A stretch of DNA of 27,820 nt from assembly GCA_003554115.1 (NCBI GenBank), contig PWFE01000148.1, positions 1 through 27,820 on the forward strand, read 5' to 3'. The number at the start of each line of letters is the position of its first letter. The stretch's first letter is position 1. Origin of the DNA: Haloferacaceae archaeon (lineage in GTDB: Archaea; Halobacteriota; Halobacteria; Halobacteriales; Haloferacaceae). Both the position numbers and the translations under genes were made by a program. The notes under the pieces were generated by a model, which saw only the letters and a list, made by a program, of their open reading frames with translations, had not been told where the DNA came from and made no database searches. This document shows positions 7,103 to 14,775 of this stretch, piece after piece.

Positions 7103-7257
7103 AGTTCGATCTCCGAAAGTGCTGAGCTGTCTGCACAGTAGGGACAGACTAACTCCGAAACCTCGTGGTCATCCGGCACATCGTAGGTGTAGTGGACCTC
7201 GAACATATCGAGTTCGCAGTCCTGATTGTCGCAGATGACCTCCACGGTTTCCGGCAT
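7099..7257 (-). CDS. Zinc-ribbon microprotein (DUF7559-like) upstream of Hsp20
   Basis: A 52-residue protein, MPETVEVICDNQDCELDMFE at the start, with Cys9 and Cys14 forming one half-site and CPYC at 38-41 the other, a plausible one-zinc ribbon. The product seems to belong to a haloarchaeal family I recall as DUF7559; the role is unknown. The stop codon overlaps the Hsp20 start as ATGA. A TATA-like TTTAAG (minus strand, about 7282-7287) is 27 nt before the ATG, so this gene would be the leaderless first cistron and hsp20 the second. Confidence 0.85.
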   Translation of the reverse strand: MPETVEVICDNQDCELDMFEVHYTYDVPDDHEVSELVCPYCADSSALSEIEL

Positions 7258-7280
7258 GAATTCGAATAAGGTCGCCACTG

Positions 7281-7288
7281 GCTTAAAT
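7281..7288 (-). promoter_or_regulatory. TATA box of the zinc microprotein and hsp20 operon
   Basis: CATTTAAG on the minus strand, centred about 27 nt upstream of the ATG at 7257. No other box precedes hsp20 itself. Confidence 0.5.
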
Positions 7289-7335
7289 GACGTGGCATCC
7301 GGTATGTTCGCCGACTCTGAGGCTCAGACCGCACG

Positions 7336-7342
7336 GTTTTAG
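7336..7342 (+). promoter_or_regulatory. TATA-like box of the radical SAM gene
   Basis: gttttag, centred about 27 nt upstream of the ATG at 7367, the leaderless spacing. Confidence 0.4.
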
Positions 7343-7366
7343 CGCGTCGACATCGAACGACTTGCT

Positions 7367-9088
7367 ATGACTCATCCGTCGGATCTTGCGGTGACGATCG
7401 TCGACGGCTACGTCGACGAGCCGGCACATTTCGGCGTTCCACCCTATATTTCGACGTACCCACGCTTTACAGCCGGCGCGCTGGTTGATGCCGGCGTTCG
7501 GCAATCACAGATCACCTACCACACAATCGATGCACTCCGTGAGAACCGACAAAACTGGCGGGATGTTGCTGACGCCGATCTCATGATCTATGTCGGTGGG
7601 ATGACCGTCCCCGGAAAGTACGTCGGCGGCACCCCAGCCGAACCCGACGAAGTCAAGGAACTCGCGTGGGTTGCCGATGGGACGACCGTGTTGGGTGGAC
7701 CCGTCAGATTCGGTGTTGGCGACGAAAACGCCGGGGCGACCGAAACCGAGCGCAAAGACTTAGACTACGATTTCGTCGCCAAAGGCGACATTGAGGCAGC
7801 GGTGTACGATCTCGTCGACTCCGGGCTCGAAGGGTTCAACAACCGGATGCGAGACAACGACGAACTCGCCCGCTGGGCCCCTGGCGGCGCGTTTATTGTC
7901 GAACAACACCCGAATCATCCTGACTACCTGATCTGTGAAATGGAGACCTCTCGGGGGTGTGCCTACCGCTGTTCGTTTTGTACTGAGCCGTTATATGGCA
8001 ATCCGGCGTTTCGGACGGCCGTGGCAGTCGTCGAGGAGGTCGACGCGCTGTCGGACTACGGGGTCCGGCATTTCAGACTTGGTCGACAGGCCGACATTCT
8101 GGCGTTCGGCGGCGACGGTGAAGCACCCAACCCCGACGCACTTCGGCAGCTGTACGGCGGGATTCGGGAGGTCGCACCCGACCTCGAGACGCTCCACCTG
8201 GATAACATGAATCCGATTACGATCTCGAAGTGGCCTGAACAGAGCCGCGAGTGCATTCGGATCATAGCTGAGCACAACACCCCCGGAGATACGGCTGCGT
8301 TTGGCCTGGAATCCGCTGATCCGCTCGTCCAGGAGGAAAACAATCTCAACGTGAGTGCCGACGAATGTTTTGAGGCGGTCAAAATCGTCAATGAGGAGGC
8401 TGGCTGGCGACCCGGCGACGATCCAGCCGACGCGCCGACCCACGGCGAGGGGGCGGCCAACCGCCTGCCCAAACTCCTGCCGGGGATCAATCTCCTGCAC
8501 GGCCTCAAAGCCGAACGCAAAGAAACCTACCAGCACAACCGCGAGTTCCTCCAGCGTGTGTACGACGAGGGACTCATGCTTCGGCGCATCAACATTCGAC
8601 AGGTGATGGCCTTTGATGGGACTGATATGTCCGAGACTGGCGCAGAGATCGCCCACGACCACAAGGAGTTATTTAAATCATACAAAAAAGAGATCCGCGA
8701 GGAGATCGACCAACCGATGTTAGCGCGGGTCACTCCACAGGGAACTGTCTTGCCGGACGTGCATCTCGAATACCACCAAGATGGTCGTACCTTCGGTCGA
8801 CAACTCGGGACCTACCCCTTGCTGGTCGGCATTCCGGGCGAACATCCCCTGGAGACAACGATTGACGCTGTCGTCGTCGACCACGGCTATCGCTCGGTGA
8901 CTGCCGTACCCTACCCACTTGATGTCAACAGTGCGAGCATGCAAGAACTCCAAGCACTCCCCGGCATCGGTCGACAGCGCGCCGGCGACATCGTCGTCGA
9001 CCGACCATACGAGTCGGCCAGCGAGGCCGCAAGCGAAATCGATCTAACCGCCTACGCAACTGCTCGACCCCCACAGCGAGCCGACTAA
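7367..9088 (+). CDS. Radical SAM protein with C-terminal helix-hairpin-helix
   Basis: A 573-residue Fe-S enzyme of unknown substrate, probably of the archaeal group around COG1031. An N-terminal region (about 1-160) resembles a Rossmann-like domain (TIVDGYVDEPAHFG, DLMIYVGGMTVPGKY). The radical SAM core follows, with the 4Fe-4S motif Cys198-x3-Cys202-x2-Cys205 (CAYRCSFC). Near 450-500 a short beta-rich segment (ARVTPQGTVLPDVHLEY) may be a TRAM-like OB fold. The end carries DVNSASMQELQALPGIGRQ, a ComEA-type helix-hairpin-helix that would bind nucleic acid (about 525-560). Together these suggest an RNA- or DNA-directed modification such as a tRNA thiolation-like reaction, which is inference. 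It is first in a close tandem with the MBL and YkgJ genes. Confidence 0.88.
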   Translation: MTHPSDLAVTIVDGYVDEPAHFGVPPYISTYPRFTAGALVDAGVRQSQITYHTIDALRENRQNWRDVADADLMIYVGGMTVPGKYVGGTPAEPDEVKELAWVADGTTVLGGPVRFGVGDENAGATETERKDLDYDFVAKGDIEAAVYDLVDSGLEGFNNRMRDNDELARWAPGGAFIVEQHPNHPDYLICEMETSRGCAYRCSFCTEPLYGNPAFRTAVAVVEEVDALSDYGVRHFRLGRQADILAFGGDGEAPNPDALRQLYGGIREVAPDLETLHLDNMNPITISKWPEQSRECIRIIAEHNTPGDTAAFGLESADPLVQEENNLNVSADECFEAVKIVNEEAGWRPGDDPADAPTHGEGAANRLPKLLPGINLLHGLKAERKETYQHNREFLQRVYDEGLMLRRINIRQVMAFDGTDMSETGAEIAHDHKELFKSYKKEIREEIDQPMLARVTPQGTVLPDVHLEYHQDGRTFGRQLGTYPLLVGIPGEHPLETTIDAVVVDHGYRSVTAVPYPLDVNSASMQELQALPGIGRQRAGDIVVDRPYESASEAASEIDLTAYATARPPQRAD

Positions 9089-9118
9089 CGACCAGCCTCC
9101 ATCCACCCATCCCCCACA

Positions 9119-9925
9119 ATGTCACACCACACTACTGCCGAACTCACGCGCATTTCGATTCCAACCGATACCCTTGCTTCGACTAATCAGACGAATGCCT
9201 ATTTGATCGAGGCCGACGAATCGCTACTCATCGACCCCGCCGCACGCCACGCCGAACTCGACGACGCCATCGATGACTGTCAGCCGGTCCATGTTACGGC
9301 GACTCACTGCCATCCCGACCACATCGCCGGCCTCACCGCCTATGCGTTCGAGACTGACGCCACTGTCTGGTCGCCCGTCGGCTACGAAAACCGGTTTGCC
9401 CAGTCGACCGGCGTCTATCCGGCCCGGACGTTCCGGGAGGGCCACACCATTGGGCCAGCGACCGTTATCGAAACTCCCGGCCATGCAAGCGACCACACCG
9501 CCTTCGAGGTCGAACTCGACGATGGTCGAACAGCGATCCTCTCGGGTGATCTGGTCGTCGCAGAGGGAAGCGTCGCGGTTGGTGGGCCGGACGGCGATAT
9601 GGCCGCCTATCTGGACTCGCTGCGCCGACTCGGCGAGCGCGATCCTGACGTGCTCTACCCTAGTCACGGAGCCGTAATCGATGAGCCACGCGAGGCGCTT
9701 GACCGACTGATTGCGCATCGCTTGGATCGCGAAGACCGAATCCTTGAGGCGATGGCAAACAGTGCCGAGGACGTCGACGAAATCGTCGACCGGTCGTATG
9801 ACAAAGACCTCTCTGCTCACTACGAGTTGGCGCGCAAAATGGTGGTTGCCCACATCAAAAAACTCGACGCAGAGGGCCGTGTTCGATGGGATTGTGAAAC
9901 CGAACAAGCAACACTGATCGACTGA
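9119..9925 (+). CDS. MBL-fold hydrolase, LACTB2/glyoxalase II-like with winged-helix tail
   Basis: A 268-residue zinc hydrolase. The metal motif HxHxDH appears as His63-Cys64-His65-Pro-Asp67-His68; other ligands are GHASDH, SGDLVV (Asp) and PSHG. The C-terminal 60 or so residues (RILEAMANSAEDVDEIVD, then ARKMVVAHIKKLDAEGRV) look like the small winged-helix domain seen in LACTB2. Relatives are endoribonucleases or thioesterases, so the substrate is open. It begins 31 bases after the radical SAM gene and its TGA overlaps the ATG of the YkgJ gene by one base, so the pair is probably co-translated. Confidence 0.88.
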   Translation: MSHHTTAELTRISIPTDTLASTNQTNAYLIEADESLLIDPAARHAELDDAIDDCQPVHVTATHCHPDHIAGLTAYAFETDATVWSPVGYENRFAQSTGVYPARTFREGHTIGPATVIETPGHASDHTAFEVELDDGRTAILSGDLVVAEGSVAVGGPDGDMAAYLDSLRRLGERDPDVLYPSHGAVIDEPREALDRLIAHRLDREDRILEAMANSAEDVDEIVDRSYDKDLSAHYELARKMVVAHIKKLDAEGRVRWDCETEQATLID

Positions 9926-10662
9926 TGAACTCGCTCGAAACTGAACTCAAGGCCGCCCAACAACTCGACGAAAGCGCGCTGGCAGATGCCATCGAGTCGA
10001 TTGGCTTCGAGTGTACTCGGTGTGGAGCCTGTTGCAAGGGGTATGATCCCGACGGGAGCACCGAAGCCGACGACACCAACACCGCCGAGCGCGAACCCCA
10101 CACCGCGACCGTCTTTCCCGACGAAGTCCGCAACCTACAGGAAGCCGGCGACTACGATTGGCGGGATGTCGCCCGACCGATGCCGTACGGCCTCACCGAA
10201 AGCGAGGAGGGCCTCAAAGGCGAGACCTTCGAGTGGGCGCTTCAGACTGACGCGTGTGGCGACTGCACTTTTTATACCGAATCCGAGGACGGCACCGGCC
10301 ACTGTGGAGTCCACGACAGTCGACCCCTGATCTGTCAGACCTACCCCTTTAGCGTCGCACTCGGCGGCACCAGCCAGCCGATGGGCGAGCCAGTGGATAG
10401 CGTTGCGCTCCCAGCACAACGGGAAGCCGGTGAAACCGGCGACGAACAAGGGATGCTTCGGGCCCACGAGTGTGAGGGTCTCGGCCGCGACATCTCCCGA
10501 GACGAAGCCGAGGAGCTTGCGAGCGCGCTCAAACAGCGAGCGATCAGAGAAATTCACGAGGCAATCGGCGTTCGAGACAACTACGAGCCAACCGATAGCG
10601 AGGGTGTAGTCGTCTACGATTCCGAGGGACCGAAAACGATGGCTGGTCGACCACTCGATTGA
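9925..10662 (+). CDS. YkgJ-family cysteine-cluster protein
   Basis: A 245-residue protein with the family signature CxxCGxCC at Cys30, Cys33, Cys36 and Cys37 (FECTRCGACCKG). A second cysteine set follows (ACGDCTFY, GHCGVHDSRPLICQTYPF) and a later HECEG. These likely bind zinc or an Fe-S cluster. Some family members are linked to metal insertion or rRNA and protein modification, but no reaction is established, and the protein is longer than typical bacterial YkgJ because of acidic insertions and a C-terminal helix. Start overlaps the MBL stop. No membrane segment. Confidence 0.88.
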   Translation: MNSLETELKAAQQLDESALADAIESIGFECTRCGACCKGYDPDGSTEADDTNTAEREPHTATVFPDEVRNLQEAGDYDWRDVARPMPYGLTESEEGLKGETFEWALQTDACGDCTFYTESEDGTGHCGVHDSRPLICQTYPFSVALGGTSQPMGEPVDSVALPAQREAGETGDEQGMLRAHECEGLGRDISRDEAEELASALKQRAIREIHEAIGVRDNYEPTDSEGVVVYDSEGPKTMAGRPLD

Positions 10663-10691
10663 CGCACATAACATACACAGTATCCTGTCAC

Positions 10692-10698
10692 TTTATGT
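10692..10698 (+). promoter_or_regulatory. TATA-like box of the TRAM gene
   Basis: tttatgt lies 34-40 nt before the ATG at 10732 and only about 7-13 nt before an in-frame upstream ATG at 10705. Transcription from this box would begin past 10705, which rules out that earlier start. Confidence 0.4.
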
Positions 10699-10731
10699 TG
10701 GTGCATGACAACAGTGAACCAGAGCTATAGT

Positions 10732-11139
10732 ATGGAAATCTCAGATCAGCTCCTCTGTCTGTTCAGTGCGGAAATAACCGACGAAGGCGACCGATATACT
10801 GTCGAAATCCCGAAACGAGAACTCGACACCGGCACGGTTGAACCGAACGAGACGTACAAAGTTGCACTCATTTCACGAGCCGTCTCCGAGCCGGCAGACC
10901 CAAGCGAACCATCGAGCCACACACATACCGCGGGTGAGCCCCAGCCACCAGTCGAGGCTGGCGAACTCCGGTATGTCGAGATCGAAGATATCGGCAAGCA
11001 GGGCGATGGTATCGCCCGTGTTGAGCGGGGCTACGTCATCATCGTTCCCGGCGCAGATGTCGGCGAACGCGTGAAAATCGAAGTCGCAGAGGTCAAATCC
11101 AACTTCGCTGTCGGCGAGATTATCGAAAACGACCTCTAA
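10732..11139 (+). CDS. TRAM-domain protein
   Basis: A 135-residue protein. The N-terminal half (MEISDQLLCLFSAEI, then YTVEIPKREL) is a family-specific beta-rich segment. A Pro/Ser/His-rich linker follows, then a TRAM OB-fold at about 80-133 with YVEIEDIGKQGDGIARV, GYVIIVPGA and VKSNFAVGEI. TRAM domains bind RNA, and a free-standing archaeal TRAM protein has been described as a cold-shock RNA chaperone in methanogens; a similar role here is inferred. The upstream ATG at 10705 adds nine residues not like the family and sits too near the TATA-like box, so I start at 10732. It ends close to a convergent transporter gene. Confidence 0.88.
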   Translation: MEISDQLLCLFSAEITDEGDRYTVEIPKRELDTGTVEPNETYKVALISRAVSEPADPSEPSSHTHTAGEPQPPVEAGELRYVEIEDIGKQGDGIARVERGYVIIVPGADVGERVKIEVAEVKSNFAVGEIIENDL

Positions 11140-11160
11140 GCCGTCGACTTACTCGCCGTC

Positions 11161-11178
11161 TATCTTTTATATAATTTA
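11161..11178 (+). terminator. T-rich terminator after the TRAM gene
   Basis: The run tatcttttatataattta begins 22 bases after the TRAM stop and reaches into the last codon of the convergent gene. Archaeal 3' ends are typically T-tracts of this kind. Confidence 0.5.
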
Positions 11179-12408
11179 TATCATCAGTGGCCCGATGAGC
11201 ACACCCATCAGATGAACCCGGCGCGCGCCGAACCGGGTCGGGACGAGACCGACAACTGTTGAGACAGCGAACACGCCGACGCCAAACCAGCCAGTGAGTC
11301 CGAACGCAAGCGCGCCAAGAAACGCCAGAACGACCAGCGAAACCACGGTGTAATCCAGCGTTCCGACGGTCTGCAGATACCAGTCACCGACACCGATTAC
11401 CAACAGCGTCCCACAGGCCGCCCCGACGAGCACCGCCGCAAGCAATACGGGGACAACGAGCGGAACACCGGTTGTGTCGACGGCGACCATCACCCCTGTT
11501 CGTGGCGTGCCGAGCGCGACCAACGCGAACAGCGCGAAGACGGTGTTCGCCGTATTCGCCCCGCTCGTTGCAACGATGAAGCCACGGTCGACGTCCCTAT
11601 TTGGCACCGCCGGCAGCGCAAGCACCGAGGCAATCGCCGCTGAAATGCCCGGCAGATACCCCACAATCGCGCCCGCAAGCGAGCCCGCGCCGGCGGTGAG
11701 CCCCAGGTCCGTTCGCTTCATCGTGAGTTTGGCGTCCGCCTGCGGTGGCACGCCCCCGCCGCCCATCGCGTCCAGCAAGATTGGTGCGCCGAACAGGCCA
11801 GTCAGTAGTGGCGTCAGCATCCCTCCGGATCCGAGTGGTGCCTCCGGTGTGACATCCAGCGTTGCCCAGCCCAACACCGCGGCGAGCAGAAAGCCGACCA
11901 AGCCACCAGCCGCGGCTTGGGGCGTCGACTCAGTGATCACGAGCAGACAGACGATGGCTCCAAGGACGACCCAGAGATTCGCCCGGATCGTCGGATAGCC
12001 GTGGATCATCAGCCATGTGATCGGGAGTGCCAGCGGGAGGGCGATGGCGACCGCAATCGCGCTGCCGACCGCCGAGAGTCGCAGGGCCTCCCGACCTCGG
12101 CCCGCCAACACAAGTCGGTGGCCCGGCAAGGCCGCGATCGCCATCGCTGCATCCGGCACGCCGAGTGCGAGCGCAGGAACGATGTCGAGAAACGTGTGGA
12201 CGACACCCGCCGTGAGCATCGCCACGCCGATCAACAGCGGATCGGCCGGAATCGAGGCGGCAAACGCCGCCAACAACAGGGCAAAATTGTTGGCGTGCAG
12301 CCCCGGCACCAGCCCGCTTGCGGTGCCGAGAGCCACCCCACCGACCGCAAACAGGACGAACCACAGCAGGCCTGTAAGGTCGATCGTGAACTGCACAACT
12401 GGCTCCAT
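11176..12408 (-). CDS. TctA/DUF112-like polytopic membrane protein
   Basis: A 410-residue membrane protein with roughly ten hydrophobic segments and no signal peptide. Two related motifs mark the family: GLVPGLHANNFA near residues 32-43 and GYLPGISAAIASVLA in the second half, as in the two symmetric repeats of tripartite tricarboxylate transporter permeases (TctA) and archaeal DUF112 proteins. The likely role is transport of a carboxylate or another anion, but no substrate-binding or small-permease partner gene is nearby, so it may act alone. A TATA-like TTTAAATA (minus strand, 12431-12438) is centred about 26 nt upstream of the ATG, predicting a leaderless message. Confidence 0.85.
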   Translation of the reverse strand: MEPVVQFTIDLTGLLWFVLFAVGGVALGTASGLVPGLHANNFALLLAAFAASIPADPLLIGVAMLTAGVVHTFLDIVPALALGVPDAAMAIAALPGHRLVLAGRGREALRLSAVGSAIAVAIALPLALPITWLMIHGYPTIRANLWVVLGAIVCLLVITESTPQAAAGGLVGFLLAAVLGWATLDVTPEAPLGSGGMLTPLLTGLFGAPILLDAMGGGGVPPQADAKLTMKRTDLGLTAGAGSLAGAIVGYLPGISAAIASVLALPAVPNRDVDRGFIVATSGANTANTVFALFALVALGTPRTGVMVAVDTTGVPLVVPVLLAAVLVGAACGTLLVIGVGDWYLQTVGTLDYTVVSLVVLAFLGALAFGLTGWFGVGVFAVSTVVGLVPTRFGARRVHLMGVLIGPLMI

Positions 12409-12430
12409 TGGGAGGGCTGCTACCGTTTCG

Positions 12431-12438
12431 TATTTAAA
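12431..12438 (-). promoter_or_regulatory. TATA box of the TctA-like gene
   Basis: TTTAAATA on the minus strand, centred about 26 nt before the ATG at 12408. Confidence 0.55.
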
Positions 12439-12473
12439 CCTCGGGTGGAGCTGTCGCTGGTCAAGTTGTCGCT

Positions 12474-12479
12474 AAAAAA
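12474..12479 (-). terminator. T-tract terminator of the L1-L10-P1 operon
   Basis: Six consecutive T residues on the minus strand, 25 bases after the P1 stop codon, in the gap before the next gene on the same strand. There is no strong stem before it, as usual for archaeal termination. Confidence 0.5.
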
Positions 12480-12503
12480 TGCGTGAGTTGTGCGTCGACG
12501 CGC

Positions 12504-12839
12504 TTAGCCGAAGAGGTTGCCGAGACCCTCGCCGTCGGCTTCCTCGTCTTCGTCGTCTTCTTCTTCTTCGGCTGCGTCTGCTTCGGCTTCGTCGTCGCCG
12601 TCGTCAGCCTCAGCCTCGTCGGCTGCGGCACCACCGGCTGCTGCGCCGCCTGCGGCGGGCACTGCGGCTGCAGTCTCGATGGCTTCCTCGATGTCGACGT
12701 CTTCGAGGGCGGCGACAAGGGCTTTGACGCGCGATTCCTCGACGTCGACGCCTGCTGCGTCGAGTACTGCGGTGACGTTGTCTTCGTTGATCTCTTCGCC
12801 GGTCTCGTTCAGGATGAGTGCTGCGTAAACGTATTCCAT
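12504..12839 (-). CDS. rpl12: Ribosomal protein P1 (L12e, stalk)
   Basis: A 111-residue stalk protein. The N-terminal dimerisation half ([20 protein letters not shown]) is followed by an Ala-rich hinge, a long Asp/Glu run, and the C-terminal GLGNLFG that contacts elongation factors. Several dimers bind the L10 spine and recruit translation GTPases and ABCE1. It is the last gene of the L1-L10-P1 operon, 21 bases after L10, with GGAG in a Shine-Dalgarno position. Length is normal for haloarchaea. Confidence 0.97.
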   Translation of the reverse strand: MEYVYAALILNETGEEINEDNVTAVLDAAGVDVEESRVKALVAALEDVDIEEAIETAAAVPAAGGAAAGGAAADEAEADDGDDEAEADAAEEEEDDEDEEADGEGLGNLFG

Positions 12840-12860
12840 TGTTGTAATCTCCAGTTGGTG

Positions 12861-13904
12861 TTAGAAGAGCGTTCCGAGCGCGTCGCCGTCGTCTTCGTCG
12901 TCGTCGGCTGCGTCGGCCTCTTCTGTGTCTTGGTCGTCAGTCTGTTCGTCTTCAGCATCGCTTTCGTCGGCTGCTTCTGTCTCGGCGGCCTCGCTCGATT
13001 CAGCTGCGACATCTCGAAGCTCCTCTGGGAGGGCTTCGGGGTCGTCGATCTGGCCCGCGAGTGCGCGAACCTGGCCGTCGGCTTTGCCAACGAGGTCGCC
13101 CAGGACGTCTGGGCTCTCGACGGCACCCGACAGGGCGACCGATTTGGCGTTGCCAGTAGCTTTCGCAATAAGTGTACCTGCGGTCTGGGCGGTTGGGTAC
13201 ACCGCGTTGACCGAGAGGTTGCGAGCGCCGCTGGCTGCGGCCTGGATGTCGGCGTAGTATTCGTCGACATCGATTTCGAGTTCGTCGGGCGAAAACAGTA
13301 CGCCCTCGGAGTACACCTGTTTGAGGTCGAGGCCGACTTCTTTGGGCTCAATGCCCAACTCGCTCAGGACGCCTGCGAGCTGCTGGTCGACTTCTTCGCC
13401 CTCTGAGAGGACGACGCTGTCCGACAGCACTTGGATCGATCCTTCTTGGATCCGGGCGTCGGCTCCGATCTGTTGGAGTTCACCAACAAACGGACCGGGG
13501 TCGACACCGGTGTCACCCTCGGGGATGACGATCTCGTTAGGTGCGATCTCGCCAGCGTTGATTGGGGCGGGCGTTTTCGAGGCTTCGAGCTGTTTAAAGA
13601 GGCCGAAGGGGTTGTCGTTCGTCCCGACAAGGGCGACTTGGCCAGCAACAAACTCCGTGAGCTGTTCAAGGCCGTCGTCGGCCGCTTCGAGTGCGCGTTC
13701 GACGAGCGTGTTGCGGCTCATCCGGATCGCAGCACTGCCGTGCAGATCCCGGCGCATGGCCTGAAGCTGTCGGCTCGGAATGCCGGTAACACCGACAATG
13801 CCGACCGACTGATAGCTCGAAATAAACTCGGCGAGCTCGTCGACTTCGTCCTGTTTCCACTGTGGGATGGTTTCGGTTTTGCGGACGGATTCGCTCTGGC
13901 TCAT
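12861..13904 (-). CDS. rpl10: Ribosomal protein L10 (P0, stalk base)
   Basis: A 347-residue stalk base protein that binds 23S rRNA with L11 and carries P1 dimers. The rRNA-binding domain covers the first 110 or so residues ([18 protein letters not shown]). The archaeal/eukaryal insertion domain and P1-binding helices follow. The acidic tail of some 60 residues ends ALGTLF, similar to the end of P1, so it too can touch GTPase factors. The start codon overlaps the L1 stop as TAATG, implying coupled translation. Confidence 0.97.
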   Translation of the reverse strand: MSQSESVRKTETIPQWKQDEVDELAEFISSYQSVGIVGVTGIPSRQLQAMRRDLHGSAAIRMSRNTLVERALEAADDGLEQLTEFVAGQVALVGTNDNPFGLFKQLEASKTPAPINAGEIAPNEIVIPEGDTGVDPGPFVGELQQIGADARIQEGSIQVLSDSVVLSEGEEVDQQLAGVLSELGIEPKEVGLDLKQVYSEGVLFSPDELEIDVDEYYADIQAAASGARNLSVNAVYPTAQTAGTLIAKATGNAKSVALSGAVESPDVLGDLVGKADGQVRALAGQIDDPEALPEELRDVAAESSEAAETEAADESDAEDEQTDDQDTEEADAADDDEDDGDALGTLF

Positions 13905-14545
13905 TATGCGTTCACCTCGACGGCGGGACCCATCGTCGTCTTGACGTAGATCGAATCAAGATTGAGCGGGCCCTTTTCGAGGTTCGCTTCGAGCCGCCGG
14001 ATGATCACGTCGATGTTCGAGGCGATCTCGTCGGCGTCCATATCGTCTGCGCCGACGCGAGTGTGGAACGTCCGTCGGTCTCGGGAGCGAACCTGAACGG
14101 TGTTTTTCATCCGGTTGACCGTCTCGACGACGTCGTCGTCGGGCTGGAGTGGTGTCGGCATTTTACCTCGCGGACCGAGAACGGTCCCGAGATAACGGCC
14201 GATGTCCTGCATCAGGTTGGCCTCGGCGACAAAGAAGTCAGTCTCGTCGGCGAGATCCTTGGCTGCGTCGTCATCGTCGCCGAGGTCTTCGAGCTCATCA
14301 CTCGAAAGAACCTTGTCGGCGACAGACTCGGCTTGCAGGGCGGTTTCACCTTCTGCGAACACCACAATCTGGGTGTCCTGTCCGGTGCCGGACGGGAGCA
14401 CGATGCTCTCGTCGATGCGTTTCGATGGATCGTTTAGGTCTAGATCGCGCAGATTGACCGCGAGGTCGACGGTCTCTCGGAAGTTCCGAGGAGGCGACTC
14501 GTCGAGCGCGCGGGATACTGCGTCTACTATCGTATCGTCTGCCAT
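13904..14545 (-). CDS. rpl1: Ribosomal protein L1
   Basis: A 213-residue protein of the mobile L1 stalk, which helps release deacylated tRNA. It has the L1 core block [15 protein letters not shown] near residues 140-155 and the C-terminal [13 protein letters not shown]. In archaea L1 is also the translational repressor of its own operon, binding a mimic of its rRNA site in the leader; this is well described in Methanococcus and proposed for Halobacterium. Here a GGAGGTGA sequence sits just before the ATG, partly within a predicted hairpin, which fits that control. First gene of the L1-L10-P1 operon. Confidence 0.97.
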   Translation of the reverse strand: MADDTIVDAVSRALDESPPRNFRETVDLAVNLRDLDLNDPSKRIDESIVLPSGTGQDTQIVVFAEGETALQAESVADKVLSSDELEDLGDDDDAAKDLADETDFFVAEANLMQDIGRYLGTVLGPRGKMPTPLQPDDDVVETVNRMKNTVQVRSRDRRTFHTRVGADDMDADEIASNIDVIIRRLEANLEKGPLNLDSIYVKTTMGPAVEVNA

Positions 14546-14610
14546 TATTCACCTCCGTAGTACGCAGGATATGCTCCTACGGGTCAGTGACACAGGCTAC
14601 GCCTGTCTCA
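14546..14610 (-). promoter_or_regulatory. Structured leader of the L1 operon, candidate L1-binding autoregulatory site
   Basis: The predicted message starts near 14610. Its leader of about 65 nt holds hairpin ACAGGC-GTA-GCCTGT (14592-14606) and stem CCGTAG/CTACGG (14555-14582). An inner AGGA/TCCT pairing is mutually exclusive with the outer stem. The Shine-Dalgarno GGAGGTGA (14549-14556) begins inside the stem, so protein binding there could block ribosome entry. L1 feedback on such leaders is known in archaea; the structure here is by eye. Confidence 0.6.
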
Positions 14611-14630
14611 CCGGAAAGTAGCCGATCAGC

Positions 14631-14640
14631 GTTAAAAAGC
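14631..14640 (-). promoter_or_regulatory. TATA box of the L1-L10-P1 operon
   Basis: GCTTTTTAAC on the minus strand. Transcription about 26 nt downstream would begin near 14610, leaving a leader of about 65 nt, unlike the mostly leaderless neighbours. Confidence 0.6.
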
Positions 14641-14746
14641 CGTCGAACCCGATTCGACCGTCTGTGGGTGTTTCACACGCCTTCTCGGGTGGTTGTCTAT
14701 CTCACACACAAAAAGGGCCGCACAACAGCGAGGGATTTCTACAACG

Positions 14747-14753
14747 TTTTATC
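14747..14753 (+). promoter_or_regulatory. TATA box of cheC
   Basis: TTTTATC centred 26 nt before the ATG at 14776, which predicts a leaderless message and supports that start over the longer open frame. Confidence 0.55.
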
Positions 14754-14775
14754 CTCACGAACCGATACGATTGTA

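Noticed and set aside
12540..12620. Trinucleotide-like GTC/TTC repeats
   Set aside because: They encode the acidic hinge and tail of P1; this is amino-acid bias, not a tandem repeat element.
12483..13406. A 307-codon plus-strand open frame
   Set aside because: It is antisense to P1 and L10, and the product is a Cys/Val-rich sequence without family similarity; it arises from the Asp/Glu codon repeats of the stalk proteins.
14587..14775. N-terminal extension of cheC by 63 codons
   Set aside because: It overlaps the L1 leader and promoter, has no CheC similarity, and the TATA box fits the start at 14776.
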